Below, piece after piece: positions 8,441-17,040 of a stretch of 64,000 nucleotides of DNA. Every line of letters starts with the position of its first letter. Within the stretch, counting starts at the first letter, position 1. The notes below the pieces were generated by a model. The model saw nothing but the letters and a program-made list of their open reading frames with translations. It ran no database searches and was not told the origin of the DNA. The stretch is from contig JODP01000009.1 in the NCBI GenBank assembly GCA_000719025.1, positions 357,439-421,438 on the forward strand, written 5' to 3'. The position numbers and the translations under genes were made by a program. This stretch comes from Kineosporia aurantiaca JCM 3230 (GTDB lineage: Bacteria > Actinomycetota > Actinomycetes > Actinomycetales > Kineosporiaceae).

Positions 8441-8475
8441 TGGAGGGAAGTGGAGTAATGTGGAGGCCACTGGAG
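8441..8475 (+). promoter_or_regulatory. MraZ-binding repeats, four TGGAG boxes at 10-bp period
   Basis: TGGAG occurs at exactly 8441, 8451, 8461 and 8471, each separated by five variable bases. This matches the known architecture of MraZ operators (short G-rich repeats with a 10-bp period in front of mraZ). It lies about 75 bp upstream of the mraZ start, so it probably mediates MraZ autoregulation of the dcw operon. Confidence 0.85.
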
Positions 8476-8551
8476 CAGAGAGGAGTTTCACGGATGACAC
8501 CTCTTGCTCCGGCTGCTCTGAACCGGGAGGGGCGAGGGGAGGGGACCGTCG

Positions 8552-8983
8552 ATGTTCCTCGGAACCCACACTCCCCGCCTCGACGACAAAGGCCGGCTGA
8601 TCCTTCCGGCCAAGTACCGCGAGCAACTGGAGGAGGGAGTGATCGTGACCAGGGGGCAGGAGCGGTGTCTCTATGTCTTCCCGGTCGAGGAGTTCTCCCG
8701 GATCTCCGAACAGTTGCGCCAGGCTCCGGTGACCAGCAAGCAGGCGCGCGACTACCTGCGGGTGTTCCTCTCCGGGGCGTCCGACGAGGCGGTCGACAAG
8801 CAGGGCCGGGTCACCATCCCGGCCATGTTGCGCGGCTATGCCGGTCTCGACCGCGACTGCGCCGTGATCGGCGCCGGTCAGCGGATCGAGATCTGGGACC
8901 TGGCGGCGTGGGAGTCGTACCTGCAGGAGCAGGAACAGGCCTTCGCCGAGCAGGCCGAGGAAGTTGTCCCCGGACTGTTCTGA
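8552..8983 (+). CDS. mraZ: MraZ, transcriptional regulator of the dcw cluster
   Basis: A 143-residue protein of normal length with two SpoVT-AbrB-like halves. The conserved N-terminus MFLGTHTPRLDDKGRLILP and the second DKQGRVTIPAMLR motif are both present. It binds the repeats in its own promoter region and regulates division and cell-wall genes. The ATG at 8552 follows GA-rich sequence serving as ribosome binding site. It is separated from rsmH by a 219-bp structured spacer, so the downstream genes may have extra control. Confidence 0.97.
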   Translation: MFLGTHTPRLDDKGRLILPAKYREQLEEGVIVTRGQERCLYVFPVEEFSRISEQLRQAPVTSKQARDYLRVFLSGASDEAVDKQGRVTIPAMLRGYAGLDRDCAVIGAGQRIEIWDLAAWESYLQEQEQAFAEQAEEVVPGLF

Positions 8984-9042
8984 TGACTGAACGATGACTG
9001 ATTGACGCAGAGATGACGGGTCGGTCCGACATGCCGACGATG

Positions 9043-9121
9043 AGGTCTCCAGCCGCCCGAGGCGTCCTGACACACCTTCCCCGGTGTCAGGCCGCAGTTC
9101 GGTCGGAGCGGATGGAGACCT
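9043..9121 (+). promoter_or_regulatory. Nested inverted repeats in the rsmH leader
   Basis: Outer arms 9043-9051 and 9113-9121 are perfect 9-bp complements (AGGTCTCCA/TGGAGACCT). They enclose a perfect 8-bp hairpin at 9066-9073/9084-9091 (CCTGACAC/GTGTCAGG). They lie between the mraZ stop and rsmH start, about 80 bp before rsmH. This could be a terminator-like or regulatory RNA structure. Confidence 0.4.
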
Positions 9122-9202
9122 GATCGGCGGACGCCGGACCGCCGCCCGCAGATCCGCCCTCCCCTTGCCCGAGCCCACCTGTACCCCCGAGGGGAGGTCG
9201 CG

Positions 9203-10228
9203 ATGACCAGTCCTGAACCAACCTCTGAACGGCACGTGCCGGTCATGCGCGACCGCTGTGTCGAACTGCTGGCGCCCGCGCTCGAGAAGCCCGGATCGAT
9301 CGTGGTGGACGCCACGCTCGGGATGGGCGGGCACAGTGAGGCGCTGCTCGCCGCCTGCCCGCAGGCCACGCTGGTCGGGATCGACCGCGACCCGCAGGCC
9401 CTGGACCTGGCCGGCCGCCGGCTGGCCGGATTCGGCGAGCGGGTCCGCCTGGTGCACGCCGTCTACGACGACATCCCCGAGGTGCTCGCCGGCCTCGGGA
9501 TCGACAAGGTCAGCGGGATCCTGATGGATCTCGGCGTCTCGTCCCTCCAGCTGGACGAGGCGGACCGGGGCTTCGCCTACTCGGTGGACGCCCCGCTGGA
9601 CATGAGGATGGACCAGACCGTGGGGGAGTCCGCGGCCGACGTCCTCAACTCCTACTCCGCGACGGACCTGACCCGGATCCTGCGTGACTACGGCGAGGAG
9701 CGGTTCGCGAAGCGAATCGCCTCGGCGATCGTGCGTGAGCGTTCGGTGCAGCCGTTTACGACCAGTGCCCGGCTGGTCGAAATCATCCGGGACAACGTGC
9801 CGGCCGCCACCCGGCGGACCGGGGGCAACCCCGCCAAGCGCACCTTCCAGGGGCTGCGGATCGAGGTCAACCAGGAGCTCGAGGTGCTTGAGCGGGCGGT
9901 ACCGGCGGCGGTGGAGGCCCTCGCCGTCGGCGGCCGGATCGCCGTGCTCGCCTACCACTCGCTGGAGGACCGGATCGTCAAGCGGACCTTCGCCGAGCAG
10001 GTGCGCAGCACCACCCCGGCCGGGCTCCCGGTGGAGCTGGCCGAGCATGCCCCGCGGATGCGGCTGCTGACCCGGGGGGCGGAACTGCCGTCGGAGAGTG
10101 AGATGGCCGAAAACCCACGCGCCGGCTCGGCCAAACTGCGCGCGGCGGAACGAATCAGGGCGGCCCAGGGGGGCTCCACCACGAACTGGGCGGGAAACCG
10201 CCGGAACCGAGGAGGGGACGCAGGATGA
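9203..10228 (+). CDS. rsmH: 16S rRNA (cytosine-1402-N4)-methyltransferase RsmH
   Basis: A 341-residue SAM-dependent methyltransferase (formerly MraW) that methylates C1402 of 16S rRNA. The N-terminal HVPVM and the SAM motif VVDATLGMGGHSEALL (residues 34-49) are present, as is the C-terminal region with AYHSLEDRIVKRTF. The ATG at 9203 has a GGGGAGG ribosome binding site. Its stop overlaps the ftsL start (ATGA, 10225-10228), which indicates coupled translation. Confidence 0.97.
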   Translation: MTSPEPTSERHVPVMRDRCVELLAPALEKPGSIVVDATLGMGGHSEALLAACPQATLVGIDRDPQALDLAGRRLAGFGERVRLVHAVYDDIPEVLAGLGIDKVSGILMDLGVSSLQLDEADRGFAYSVDAPLDMRMDQTVGESAADVLNSYSATDLTRILRDYGEERFAKRIASAIVRERSVQPFTTSARLVEIIRDNVPAATRRTGGNPAKRTFQGLRIEVNQELEVLERAVPAAVEALAVGGRIAVLAYHSLEDRIVKRTFAEQVRSTTPAGLPVELAEHAPRMRLLTRGAELPSESEMAENPRAGSAKLRAAERIRAAQGGSTTNWAGNRRNRGGDAG

Positions 10229-10737
10229 GCACGAGCACCGCGACCGCAAGGGTCGTCCCGGACCAGCTGACCCAGCCCGCGCGGCCACCGGTCCGGATCG
10301 CCCGGCCGCGGCTGCGGGTGGTCCCGGCGCCCCAGCGCTCGGCCGCCGGGCTGGCGGTGCTCTGCGTCTCGCTGCTCGGCCTCGGCCTGCTGGTCCTGCT
10401 GCTGCTGAACATCAGCATCGGCAAGGGCGCCTACGAACTCACCGAACTTCAGCAGCAGCAGCGCGATCTCGCCGATCAGCAGCAGGCGCTGACCGAGCAG
10501 GTGCAGGCCCAGAGCGCACCGCAGAAGCTGGCCGCGGCGGCGAAGAAGCTGGGCATGGTGCCCGCGCCGAACCCGGCCTTCGTGAACCCGGCGAACGGCA
10601 GTGTGAAGGGTGACCCGACGCCCGCCACCGCCCCGCCCGCTCCGCCGAAGAAGACCGTCACGAAGAAGGCCGCCTCGGACAAGGCGGTCGGCAAGGCGCA
10701 GGACGACGCCGCGACGACGGGCGCCACGTCGCGATGA
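10225..10737 (+). CDS. ftsL: FtsL-like septum formation protein
   Basis: A 170-residue bitopic membrane protein in the usual ftsL position. It has a cytoplasmic N-terminus of about 45 residues, one membrane helix (about 46-70) and a short Gln-rich coiled coil (about 77-100). Then comes an unusual Lys/Ala/Pro/Thr-rich C-terminal tail ending KKAASDKAVGKAQDD. FtsL joins FtsQ and FtsB in activating FtsW/FtsI. FtsL sequences are poorly conserved, so the call rests on topology and on position between rsmH and ftsI, overlapping both by ATGA. Confidence 0.85.
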   Translation: MSTSTATARVVPDQLTQPARPPVRIARPRLRVVPAPQRSAAGLAVLCVSLLGLGLLVLLLLNISIGKGAYELTELQQQQRDLADQQQALTEQVQAQSAPQKLAAAAKKLGMVPAPNPAFVNPANGSVKGDPTPATAPPAPPKKTVTKKAASDKAVGKAQDDAATTGATSR

Positions 10738-12797
10738 GTCCCAGCGGTGGCGCCGCCGCCCGCTCCGGGTCCGAATACCCCCGAGGTGCGGGCCGTCCCG
10801 GCAGCCCCGCCGCCCGCAAGGCCCAACCGGCGAAGAAGACGGCCAAGAAGCAGCCGCCCCGTAAGCCGGTGCCCAAGCCCCGTCCCAAGAAGACCGCTGC
10901 GCCGGTGGCCCGCAAGGCCGCCAGCCCCCGGGCCAAGGCGCGCACGCTGACCCGTTCGGCCCTCGGCCCAGCGGTGAGAACTGCTCGTGCACAGACCAAA
11001 AGGCGTCCCAAGGGTGGGGGTCCGGGCGGCCCGTTCAACCTGGGCCCACCCCGGGCCGGCAATCCCGATCGCCGACTGCGGGTGACGGCGGTCTTCGTCG
11101 TCGTGATCTTCGTGGTGTTCGCCGGAAGGCTCATCCAGTTACAGACTTTCGACTCGGGCACGTTGTCGGCGGAGGCGCTGAAGAACCGCTCGACCACGAA
11201 ACCGCTGTACGCCCACCGGGGTGACATCCTCGACACCAACGGCACTGTGCTGGCGCAGACCGTGGAGCGGCGCAACATCGTCGTCGATCAGACGCTGATC
11301 CCGCTGTACAACGAGAACTCCGCGGTGCCCGGCGATCAGAAGGGGGTGACCGGCGCGACCAAGAAACTGGCCCCGCTGCTCGGCCTCTCACTCGCCGCCG
11401 TGGCCAAGTCGATCACCGGCACCAAGCGTTTCGGCTATGTCGCCAAGGACGTGGAACCGACGGTCTGGACTGCGGTCTCGGACCTGAACATCCCCGGCAT
11501 CTACGGCCGGCAGGCCAGCCGCCGGACCTACCCGGGCGCCTCGGTGGCCTCGAACGTGCTCGGCTTCATGAACAGTGCCGGGGTGCCCCAGTCCGGTGTC
11601 GAGCTGGCCCAGAACAAGCTGCTCAGCGGCAAGGACGGCACGCTCACCTACGAAGAGGGCAAGAACGGCCAGCAGATCGCCACCGGCCTGACCACCGAGA
11701 CCCAGCCCGTGGACGGTAAGAACGTGCAGCTCACGCTCAACGGTGACCTGCAGTTCAAGGCCCAGGAGGCACTGGACGCGGTGGTGAAGAAGGCCCGCGC
11801 GCAGTCGGCCTCGCTGGTCGCGATGAACGTCCGGACCGGCGAGATCCTCGCCCTGGCCGACGCTCCCACCTTCGACGCGAACAACCCGGGCAAGTCCAAG
11901 ATCGCCAACCTCGGCAACCGGGCCCTGACCGATGCCTTCGAACCGGGATCCACCAGCAAGGTGATCACCGCGGCGGCGGCGATCGAGGAGGGGGTGGCCA
12001 CCCCCACCACGAAGCTGGTCGTGCCGGGCCAGATCTCCGCGCCCGGCGGCGAGATCCACGACTCCGAGGAGCACGGCGACGAGAAGCTCACCTTCGCGGG
12101 CGTTCTGGCCAAGTCCTCGAACGTCGGCACGGTCAAGATCGGCGAGCGGATGTCGGCCCAGACCATGTACGAGTACCTGCAGAAGTTCGGGCTCGGCAGC
12201 CGGACCGGGGTCGGCCTGAACGAGTCGGCCGGCTACATCGGCACCCCGCAGACCTGGGACGGCCGGACCCGCCTGAACATCCTCTACGGCCAGGGTCTTT
12301 CGGTGACCGCGCTGCAGTCGGCCAGCGTGTACGCGACGATCGCCAACAACGGGGTGCGGGTCGCGCCGAAGCTGATCAAGGCGGTCACCGGGGCCGATGG
12401 CAAGCTCGCGCCCGAGCCGGCCGGGAAGAGTACCCGGGTGGTCAGCGCCCGGACCGCCAAGCAGGTCCGGCTGATGCTCGAGGGAGTGGTCGGCGACGGC
12501 GGCACGGCCACGACGGCGGAGATCCCGGGCTATCGGGTGGCGGGCAAGACCGGCACCGCGCAGGCCTACGACTCCTCCTGCAGCTGTTACAACGGCTATA
12601 CGGCGAGTTTCGTCGGGATGGCGCCCGCGGACGATCCGGAACTGGTGGTCGCGGTCTACGTGCAGCAGCCGAAGAACGGCCACTACGGCGGCACCCTCGC
12701 CGCCCCGGTCTTCCAGCAGATCATGAGCTACGCCCTGAGCATCGAGAAGATCGAGCCGACCGGGACGAAGAAGCCCGATCTCCCGATCGAGTGGTGA
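10734..12797 (+). CDS. ftsI: Septal peptidoglycan transpeptidase (class B PBP, FtsI)
   Basis: A 687-residue class B penicillin-binding protein that cross-links septal peptidoglycan with FtsW. All active-site motifs are present: STSK at 406-409, SSN at 461-463 and KTG at 605-607. The first ~115 residues are a cytoplasmic tail very rich in Lys, Arg, Pro and Ala (repeats such as AKKTAKK and KPVPKPRPKKT). A single membrane helix (about 119-139) and the PBP dimerisation domain follow. The tail is longer than in typical FtsI. ATGA overlap with ftsL. Confidence 0.95.
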   Translation: MSPSGGAAARSGSEYPRGAGRPGSPAARKAQPAKKTAKKQPPRKPVPKPRPKKTAAPVARKAASPRAKARTLTRSALGPAVRTARAQTKRRPKGGGPGGPFNLGPPRAGNPDRRLRVTAVFVVVIFVVFAGRLIQLQTFDSGTLSAEALKNRSTTKPLYAHRGDILDTNGTVLAQTVERRNIVVDQTLIPLYNENSAVPGDQKGVTGATKKLAPLLGLSLAAVAKSITGTKRFGYVAKDVEPTVWTAVSDLNIPGIYGRQASRRTYPGASVASNVLGFMNSAGVPQSGVELAQNKLLSGKDGTLTYEEGKNGQQIATGLTTETQPVDGKNVQLTLNGDLQFKAQEALDAVVKKARAQSASLVAMNVRTGEILALADAPTFDANNPGKSKIANLGNRALTDAFEPGSTSKVITAAAAIEEGVATPTTKLVVPGQISAPGGEIHDSEEHGDEKLTFAGVLAKSSNVGTVKIGERMSAQTMYEYLQKFGLGSRTGVGLNESAGYIGTPQTWDGRTRLNILYGQGLSVTALQSASVYATIANNGVRVAPKLIKAVTGADGKLAPEPAGKSTRVVSARTAKQVRLMLEGVVGDGGTATTAEIPGYRVAGKTGTAQAYDSSCSCYNGYTASFVGMAPADDPELVVAVYVQQPKNGHYGGTLAAPVFQQIMSYALSIEKIEPTGTKKPDLPIEW

Positions 12798-12847
12798 ACC
12801 GGCCCGATCCACCGGCCGAATGGTCCTGACCGGTACCCGAAACCGGA

Positions 12848-12853
12848 TAGCCT
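12848..12853 (+). promoter_or_regulatory. -10-like TAGCCT before murE
   Basis: It ends 8 nt before the GTG at 12862, as expected for a leaderless start, and would provide an internal promoter within the dcw cluster. Inferred from spacing only. Confidence 0.4.
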
Positions 12854-12861
12854 CGTTCATC

Positions 12862-14430
12862 GTGTCGGCCCCGCTGCGCGATCCCGCGCCCGCCCGTTCC
12901 CTGGCCGACGTCGCCGACGTTCTCGGTACCACCGTGGCCGACACCGTCCGTGACGTCGTCATCACTGGCGTCTGCCTGGACTCCCGGGCCGTGCGCCCCG
13001 GCGACCTGTACGCCGCGCTGCCCGGTGCGCGCACCCACGGGGCCCGGTTCGCGGCCGGCGCCGCCCAGCTGGGCGCCACCGCGGTGCTGACCGATCCGGC
13101 CGGCGCCGAACTGGCCGCCGCCGGCGGTCTGCCGGTCGTCGTGGTGCCGGACCCGCGGTCCCGGCTCGGCGACCTGGCGGCCTGGGTCTACGGCCGCCCC
13201 GCCGAGCAGATGCTGATGCTCGGGGTCACCGGCACCAACGGCAAGACCACCACGACGTTCCTGCTGGACGGGGCGCTGCGGGCGGCCGGGCGGCGCAGCG
13301 GCCTGATCGGCACGGTGATGACCCGGATCCTGGACGAGCAGGTGGCCAGCGTGCGCACCACCCCGGAGGCGCCCGACCTGGCCGCGCTGATGGCCCTGAT
13401 GGTGCGCCGCGGGGTGGAGGTCTGCTCGATGGAGGTCTCCAGCCACGCGATCACCCTGGGCCGGGTCGACGGCCTGCGCTTCGACGTGGCCGGCTTCACC
13501 AACCTCTCGCAGGACCACCTGGACTTCCACCCGACGATGGAGGCGTACTTCGCGGCCAAGGCCGAGCTGTTCACCCCGGACCGGGCCGCGCACGGGGTGA
13601 TCTGCGTGGACGACGAGTGGGGGGCCCGGCTGGCGGCCGAGGCCACCATCCCGGTCACCACGTTCAGCACCGAAGGGGCCGCCGCTGACTGGAGGGTCAC
13701 CGACGCGCGTCCGTACGCGGTCGGTACCGACTTCGTCCTGACCGGACCGGACGGCACCACGGTGGACGCCCGCTGCCCGATCCCCGGTGACTTCAACGTC
13801 GCCAACACCGCGCTCGCCCTGCTCATGCTCGTGGTCTCCGGGAGCTCCCGGGCGGACGCGGCCCGCTGGCTGGCCGCCGCGCCGGCCGTGCCGGGCCGGA
13901 TGGAACAGGTCGGCCCCGCGGTCCCCAGACGCCCTCTGGCGGTCGTGGACTACGCCCACACCCCGGACGCCGTGGCGACCGCGTTGCGGGCGCTGCGACC
14001 GGCCGCCACGGAACGCGGAGGCCCGCTGGTGGTGGTGCTCGGCGCCGGCGGCGACCGGGACCGGGCCAAGCGCCCGAAGATGGGCGCCGAGGCCGCGCGC
14101 CACGCCGACGTGGTCGTGGTGACGGACGACAACCCGCGCTCGGAGGTGCCGGCCGAGATCCGGGCCTCGGTGCTCGAAGGGGCACGGGCGGTCCCCGGCC
14201 CCCGGGCCCGGGAGGTCTTGGAGGTCGGCGACCGCCGCGAGGCGATCGAGACCGGCGTCCGGCTGGCCGGCCCGGACGGGATCGTGCTGGTCGCGGGCAA
14301 GGGACACGAGCGCGGTCAGGACGTCGCCGGGGTGGTCCACCCCTTCGACGACCGCGAGGTGCTGGCGTCGGTCCTGGTCGCGGTACCGGGATCGGTACCC
14401 GGAGGACTGTCAGGAGGACGGAACCGGTGA
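12862..14430 (+). CDS. murE: UDP-MurNAc-tripeptide ligase MurE (meso-diaminopimelate type)
   Basis: Cytoplasmic Mur ligase that adds the third residue of the peptidoglycan stem peptide. The P-loop GTNGKTTT begins at residue 124. The catalytic TNLSQDHLDFH region with the downstream carbamylated-lysine position (YFAAKAEL) is intact. The DNPR motif at 423-426 is diagnostic of meso-diaminopimelate specificity. The GTG at 12862 is preferred to an ATG at 12820 because a -10-like TAGCCT lies 8 nt upstream and homology begins soon after. It makes 522 residues. The next gene would normally be murF but is mraY here. Confidence 0.95.
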   Translation: MSAPLRDPAPARSLADVADVLGTTVADTVRDVVITGVCLDSRAVRPGDLYAALPGARTHGARFAAGAAQLGATAVLTDPAGAELAAAGGLPVVVVPDPRSRLGDLAAWVYGRPAEQMLMLGVTGTNGKTTTTFLLDGALRAAGRRSGLIGTVMTRILDEQVASVRTTPEAPDLAALMALMVRRGVEVCSMEVSSHAITLGRVDGLRFDVAGFTNLSQDHLDFHPTMEAYFAAKAELFTPDRAAHGVICVDDEWGARLAAEATIPVTTFSTEGAAADWRVTDARPYAVGTDFVLTGPDGTTVDARCPIPGDFNVANTALALLMLVVSGSSRADAARWLAAAPAVPGRMEQVGPAVPRRPLAVVDYAHTPDAVATALRALRPAATERGGPLVVVLGAGGDRDRAKRPKMGAEAARHADVVVVTDDNPRSEVPAEIRASVLEGARAVPGPRAREVLEVGDRREAIETGVRLAGPDGIVLVAGKGHERGQDVAGVVHPFDDREVLASVLVAVPGSVPGGLSGGRNR

Positions 14431-14509
14431 AGCACGGCCCCTGGCGGCTCGGTACGGTGAGCGCCGGAGTGAGGACCTTCAGCAGAACGAGAGAGACAGA
14501 GGCAGCGTC
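14431..14509. other. murE-mraY junction; murF absent
   Basis: Only 79 bp separate murE and mraY. No room for murF (normally about 450-500 codons) and no remnant is visible. Confidence 0.9.
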
Positions 14510-15595
14510 GTGAGAACGGTCCTGATCGCCGCGGCCGTGTCGCTGATCTGCGCACTCTTCGGAACCCCCTTGTTCATCCGGTTCCTGGTGAAGCGCAGCT
14601 ACGGCCAGTTCGTCCGGGACGACGGCCCGACCTCGCACCACGTCAAGCGGGGTACCCCGACCATGGGCGGCGCCGTGATCATCGGCGCCGCGCTGACCGG
14701 GTACGTGGTCGCGCACGCGGTGACGCTGGACGGCCCGACCATGTCCGGGGTCCTGGTGCTGTACCTGATGACCGGGCTCGGCCTGGTCGGGTTCCTGGAC
14801 GACTTCATCAAGATCAGCAAACAGCGGAGCCTGGGGCTGCGGGCCGGCGGGAAACTGGCCGGCCAGTCGTTCGTCTCGATCAGCTTCGCGGTGCTGACCC
14901 TGCAGTTCCCGGACAGCGGCTTCCGCACGCCCGGCTCGACCGCGATCTCGTTCATCCGGGACACCGCGGTCGACCTGGCCTTCGCCGGGCCGGTGATCGG
15001 CCTGATCCTGTACGTGGGCTGGACCTACGTGATGATCGCGGGCGCCAGCAACGGCGTGAACCTGACCGACGGGCTGGACGGCCTGGCCACCGGCGCGAGC
15101 GTGATGGTGTTCGGCGCCTACGTGCTGATCGGGGTCTGGCAGTCCAACCAGTCCTGCCAGCTCCCGGCCGGGGTCGGGCCGCAGTGTTACGAGGTGCGGG
15201 ATCCGCGGGACCTGGCGGTGGTCGCGGCCTGCGTGATGGGCGCCTGTTTCGGGTTCCTCTGGTGGAACGCCTCACCGGCCAAGATCTTCATGGGCGACAC
15301 CGGCTCGCTGGCCCTCGGCGGCGGCCTGGCCGGGCTGGCCATCACCTCCCGCACCGAGCTGCTGCTGGTGCCGCTGGCCGGGCTGTTCATCATGATCACG
15401 CTCTCGGTGATCATCCAGGTCGGCTCGTTCAAGCTGACCGGGAGACGGGTGTTCCGGATGGCCCCGCTGCAGCACCACTTCGAGCTCGTCGGGTGGGGCG
15501 AGGTGACCATCGTCATCCGGTTCTGGATCATTGCCGGGCTCTTCGTCGCGCTCGGCCTGGGTGTGTTCTACGCGGAGTGGGTGGTGGGCATATGA
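14510..15595 (+). CDS. mraY: Phospho-MurNAc-pentapeptide transferase MraY
   Basis: A polytopic membrane enzyme of 361 residues, the normal length. It transfers phospho-MurNAc-pentapeptide to undecaprenyl phosphate to form lipid I. Family motifs are present: GTPTMGG, the DD pair in FLDDFIK, NGVNLTDGLDGLA, FMGDTGSLALG and the cytoplasmic HHFELVGW loop. GTG start at 14510 with TGA overlapping the ATG of murD (15592-15595). Confidence 0.97.
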   Translation: MRTVLIAAAVSLICALFGTPLFIRFLVKRSYGQFVRDDGPTSHHVKRGTPTMGGAVIIGAALTGYVVAHAVTLDGPTMSGVLVLYLMTGLGLVGFLDDFIKISKQRSLGLRAGGKLAGQSFVSISFAVLTLQFPDSGFRTPGSTAISFIRDTAVDLAFAGPVIGLILYVGWTYVMIAGASNGVNLTDGLDGLATGASVMVFGAYVLIGVWQSNQSCQLPAGVGPQCYEVRDPRDLAVVAACVMGACFGFLWWNASPAKIFMGDTGSLALGGGLAGLAITSRTELLLVPLAGLFIMITLSVIIQVGSFKLTGRRVFRMAPLQHHFELVGWGEVTIVIRFWIIAGLFVALGLGVFYAEWVVGI

Positions 15596-17040
15596 CCGAT
15601 CCGCTGGAGAACGCCTGGGACGGCCTGCGGGTCGTCGTGGCGGGGATCGGGATCTCCGGTTTCGCCTGCGCCGACGCCCTGCTGGAGCGCGGCGCCCAGG
15701 TGGTGATCGTGGACGAGAGCGACGCCGGTTCCCGGCGCGAGCGCGGCATCGTGCTGGAGATGCTCGGGGCCGACATCCGGTTCGGGGCCGAGCACGTCGC
15801 CGCGCTGCCCGAGGTGGCCGGGGAACCGGCCGAGCTGCTGATCGTCTCGCCCGGCTGGACCGAGGAGCGGCCGGTGGTGGCGGGCGCGCTGGCGGCCGGC
15901 ATCCCGGTCTGGGCCGAGGCCGAGCTGGCCTGGCGGTTGCGCCCGGCCCAGAGCCCGGCGCCCTGGCTGACGATCACCGGCACCCGGGGTAAGGCGACCA
16001 CCGCGACAATGCTCGCCACCATGCTGGCGGCGAACGGTCAGCGGGCCACCTCCACCGGGCAGGCCGGCACCTCGCTGCTGGAATCGGTGCTGCACCCGGA
16101 GCCGTACGACGTGCTCGCCGTCGAGCTCTCCGCCTTCCAGCTGCAGTGGTCCTCCTCGCTGCAGCCGCTGGCCTCGGTCTGCCTCAACGTCGGCCCCGCC
16201 GAAAAGGGCGACTTCGGGCGGATCTACCAGAACACCGAGGTCGCCTGCGTCTACAACGTCGCCGACGCGGCGACGGAGGAGCTGGTGCGCGAGGCCGAGG
16301 TGATCGAGGGCGCGCGGGCGATCGGGTTCTCCGGCGGGGTACCCGCCGTCTCGATGCTGGGACTGGTTGAGGACGTCCTGTGCGACCGGGCTTTCGTGCC
16401 TCAGCGCACCACCTCGGCGGCGGAGTTGGGCACGATTGAGGACGTCCGCACCGCGGGCGCCGGGGTTCTCGCCGGTCACAACGTGCTGAATGCCCTGGCG
16501 GCGGCCTCCCTGGCGCGGGCCTACGGGGTTACCCCCGTAGCCGTGCGGGACGGTCTGCGCCATTACTACCCGCTCCCGCACCGGCTGAACCTGCTGCAAC
16601 GCACCGGCGAGGTCGACTGGGTGGACGACTCGGCGGCCACCGACGCCTTCGCGGCTGCCGCCGGTCTGGGGAGCTTCGCCTCCGTCGTGTGGATCGCTGG
16701 AGGTTACGGCGCGGTTCCGGGCGACCTGGACGCGGTCGTGGCCAAATACGCGGAGCGGCTGCACGGGGTTGTGCTGCTGCCCGGAGACGGCACCGCGGCC
16801 CTCCGCGAGGCCCTGAGCCGACACGCCCCGGATGTCCCGGTCTTCGAAGCCACTGTCCCGGAGACTGGTCCGATGCCCGAGATCGAGCCGGTTGTGCGCG
16901 CCGCGGTGGAGCAGGCCGCCGGCCTGGCCCGGCCCGGCGACACCGTGCTGTTCTCGCCGGTGTTCCCGGCTCCCGAGGGGGAGCCGTTCTCGGCCCGTGG
17001 ACAGGCGTTCGCCCTGGCCGTGAAGGACGGCCCGGCGTGA
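15592..17040 (+). CDS. murD: MurD homologue with degenerate catalytic motifs (possible pseudoenzyme)
   Basis: It sits in the murD position, and its 482 residues align end to end with actinobacterial UDP-MurNAc-L-alanine:D-glutamate ligase (retained stretches include LAVELSAFQL, GRIY and ACVYNVADAATE). The catalytic motifs are altered. The P-loop is GTRGKATT (130-137) instead of GTNGKTTT. The AGN motif reads TGQAG. The segment with DHLDxH and the carbamylated lysine is replaced by a shorter PAEKGDFGRIY (to residue 212). DDSKATN is DDSAATD (345-351). GGxxKG is GGYGAVPG (370-377). The ACAS region near the C-terminus is lost. The frame is intact and overlaps mraY (ATGA) and ftsW (GTGA), so it is expressed but probably not a working ligase. 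The start is set by the ATGA overlap. Confidence 0.8.
   Translation: MTDPLENAWDGLRVVVAGIGISGFACADALLERGAQVVIVDESDAGSRRERGIVLEMLGADIRFGAEHVAALPEVAGEPAELLIVSPGWTEERPVVAGALAAGIPVWAEAELAWRLRPAQSPAPWLTITGTRGKATTATMLATMLAANGQRATSTGQAGTSLLESVLHPEPYDVLAVELSAFQLQWSSSLQPLASVCLNVGPAEKGDFGRIYQNTEVACVYNVADAATEELVREAEVIEGARAIGFSGGVPAVSMLGLVEDVLCDRAFVPQRTTSAAELGTIEDVRTAGAGVLAGHNVLNALAAASLARAYGVTPVAVRDGLRHYYPLPHRLNLLQRTGEVDWVDDSAATDAFAAAAGLGSFASVVWIAGGYGAVPGDLDAVVAKYAERLHGVVLLPGDGTAALREALSRHAPDVPVFEATVPETGPMPEIEPVVRAAVEQAAGLARPGDTVLFSPVFPAPEGEPFSARGQAFALAVKDGPA

Larger units (their letters stand above)
8054..8551. other. Divergent intergenic region between moxR operon and dcw cluster
   Basis: About 500 bp between two divergent operons. 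It contains the MraZ boxes (8441-8475), a palindrome (8388-8403), and GA-rich sequence before mraZ including the ribosome binding site. The part 8060-8380 shows no gene. Promoters of both operons must lie here but no convincing -35/-10 pair stood out. Confidence 0.6.

Noticed and set aside
12820..12861. murE start at the ATG at 12820
   Set aside because: No ribosome binding site; a -10-like hexamer lies 8 nt before the GTG at 12862, where the family N-terminus fits better. Still possible.
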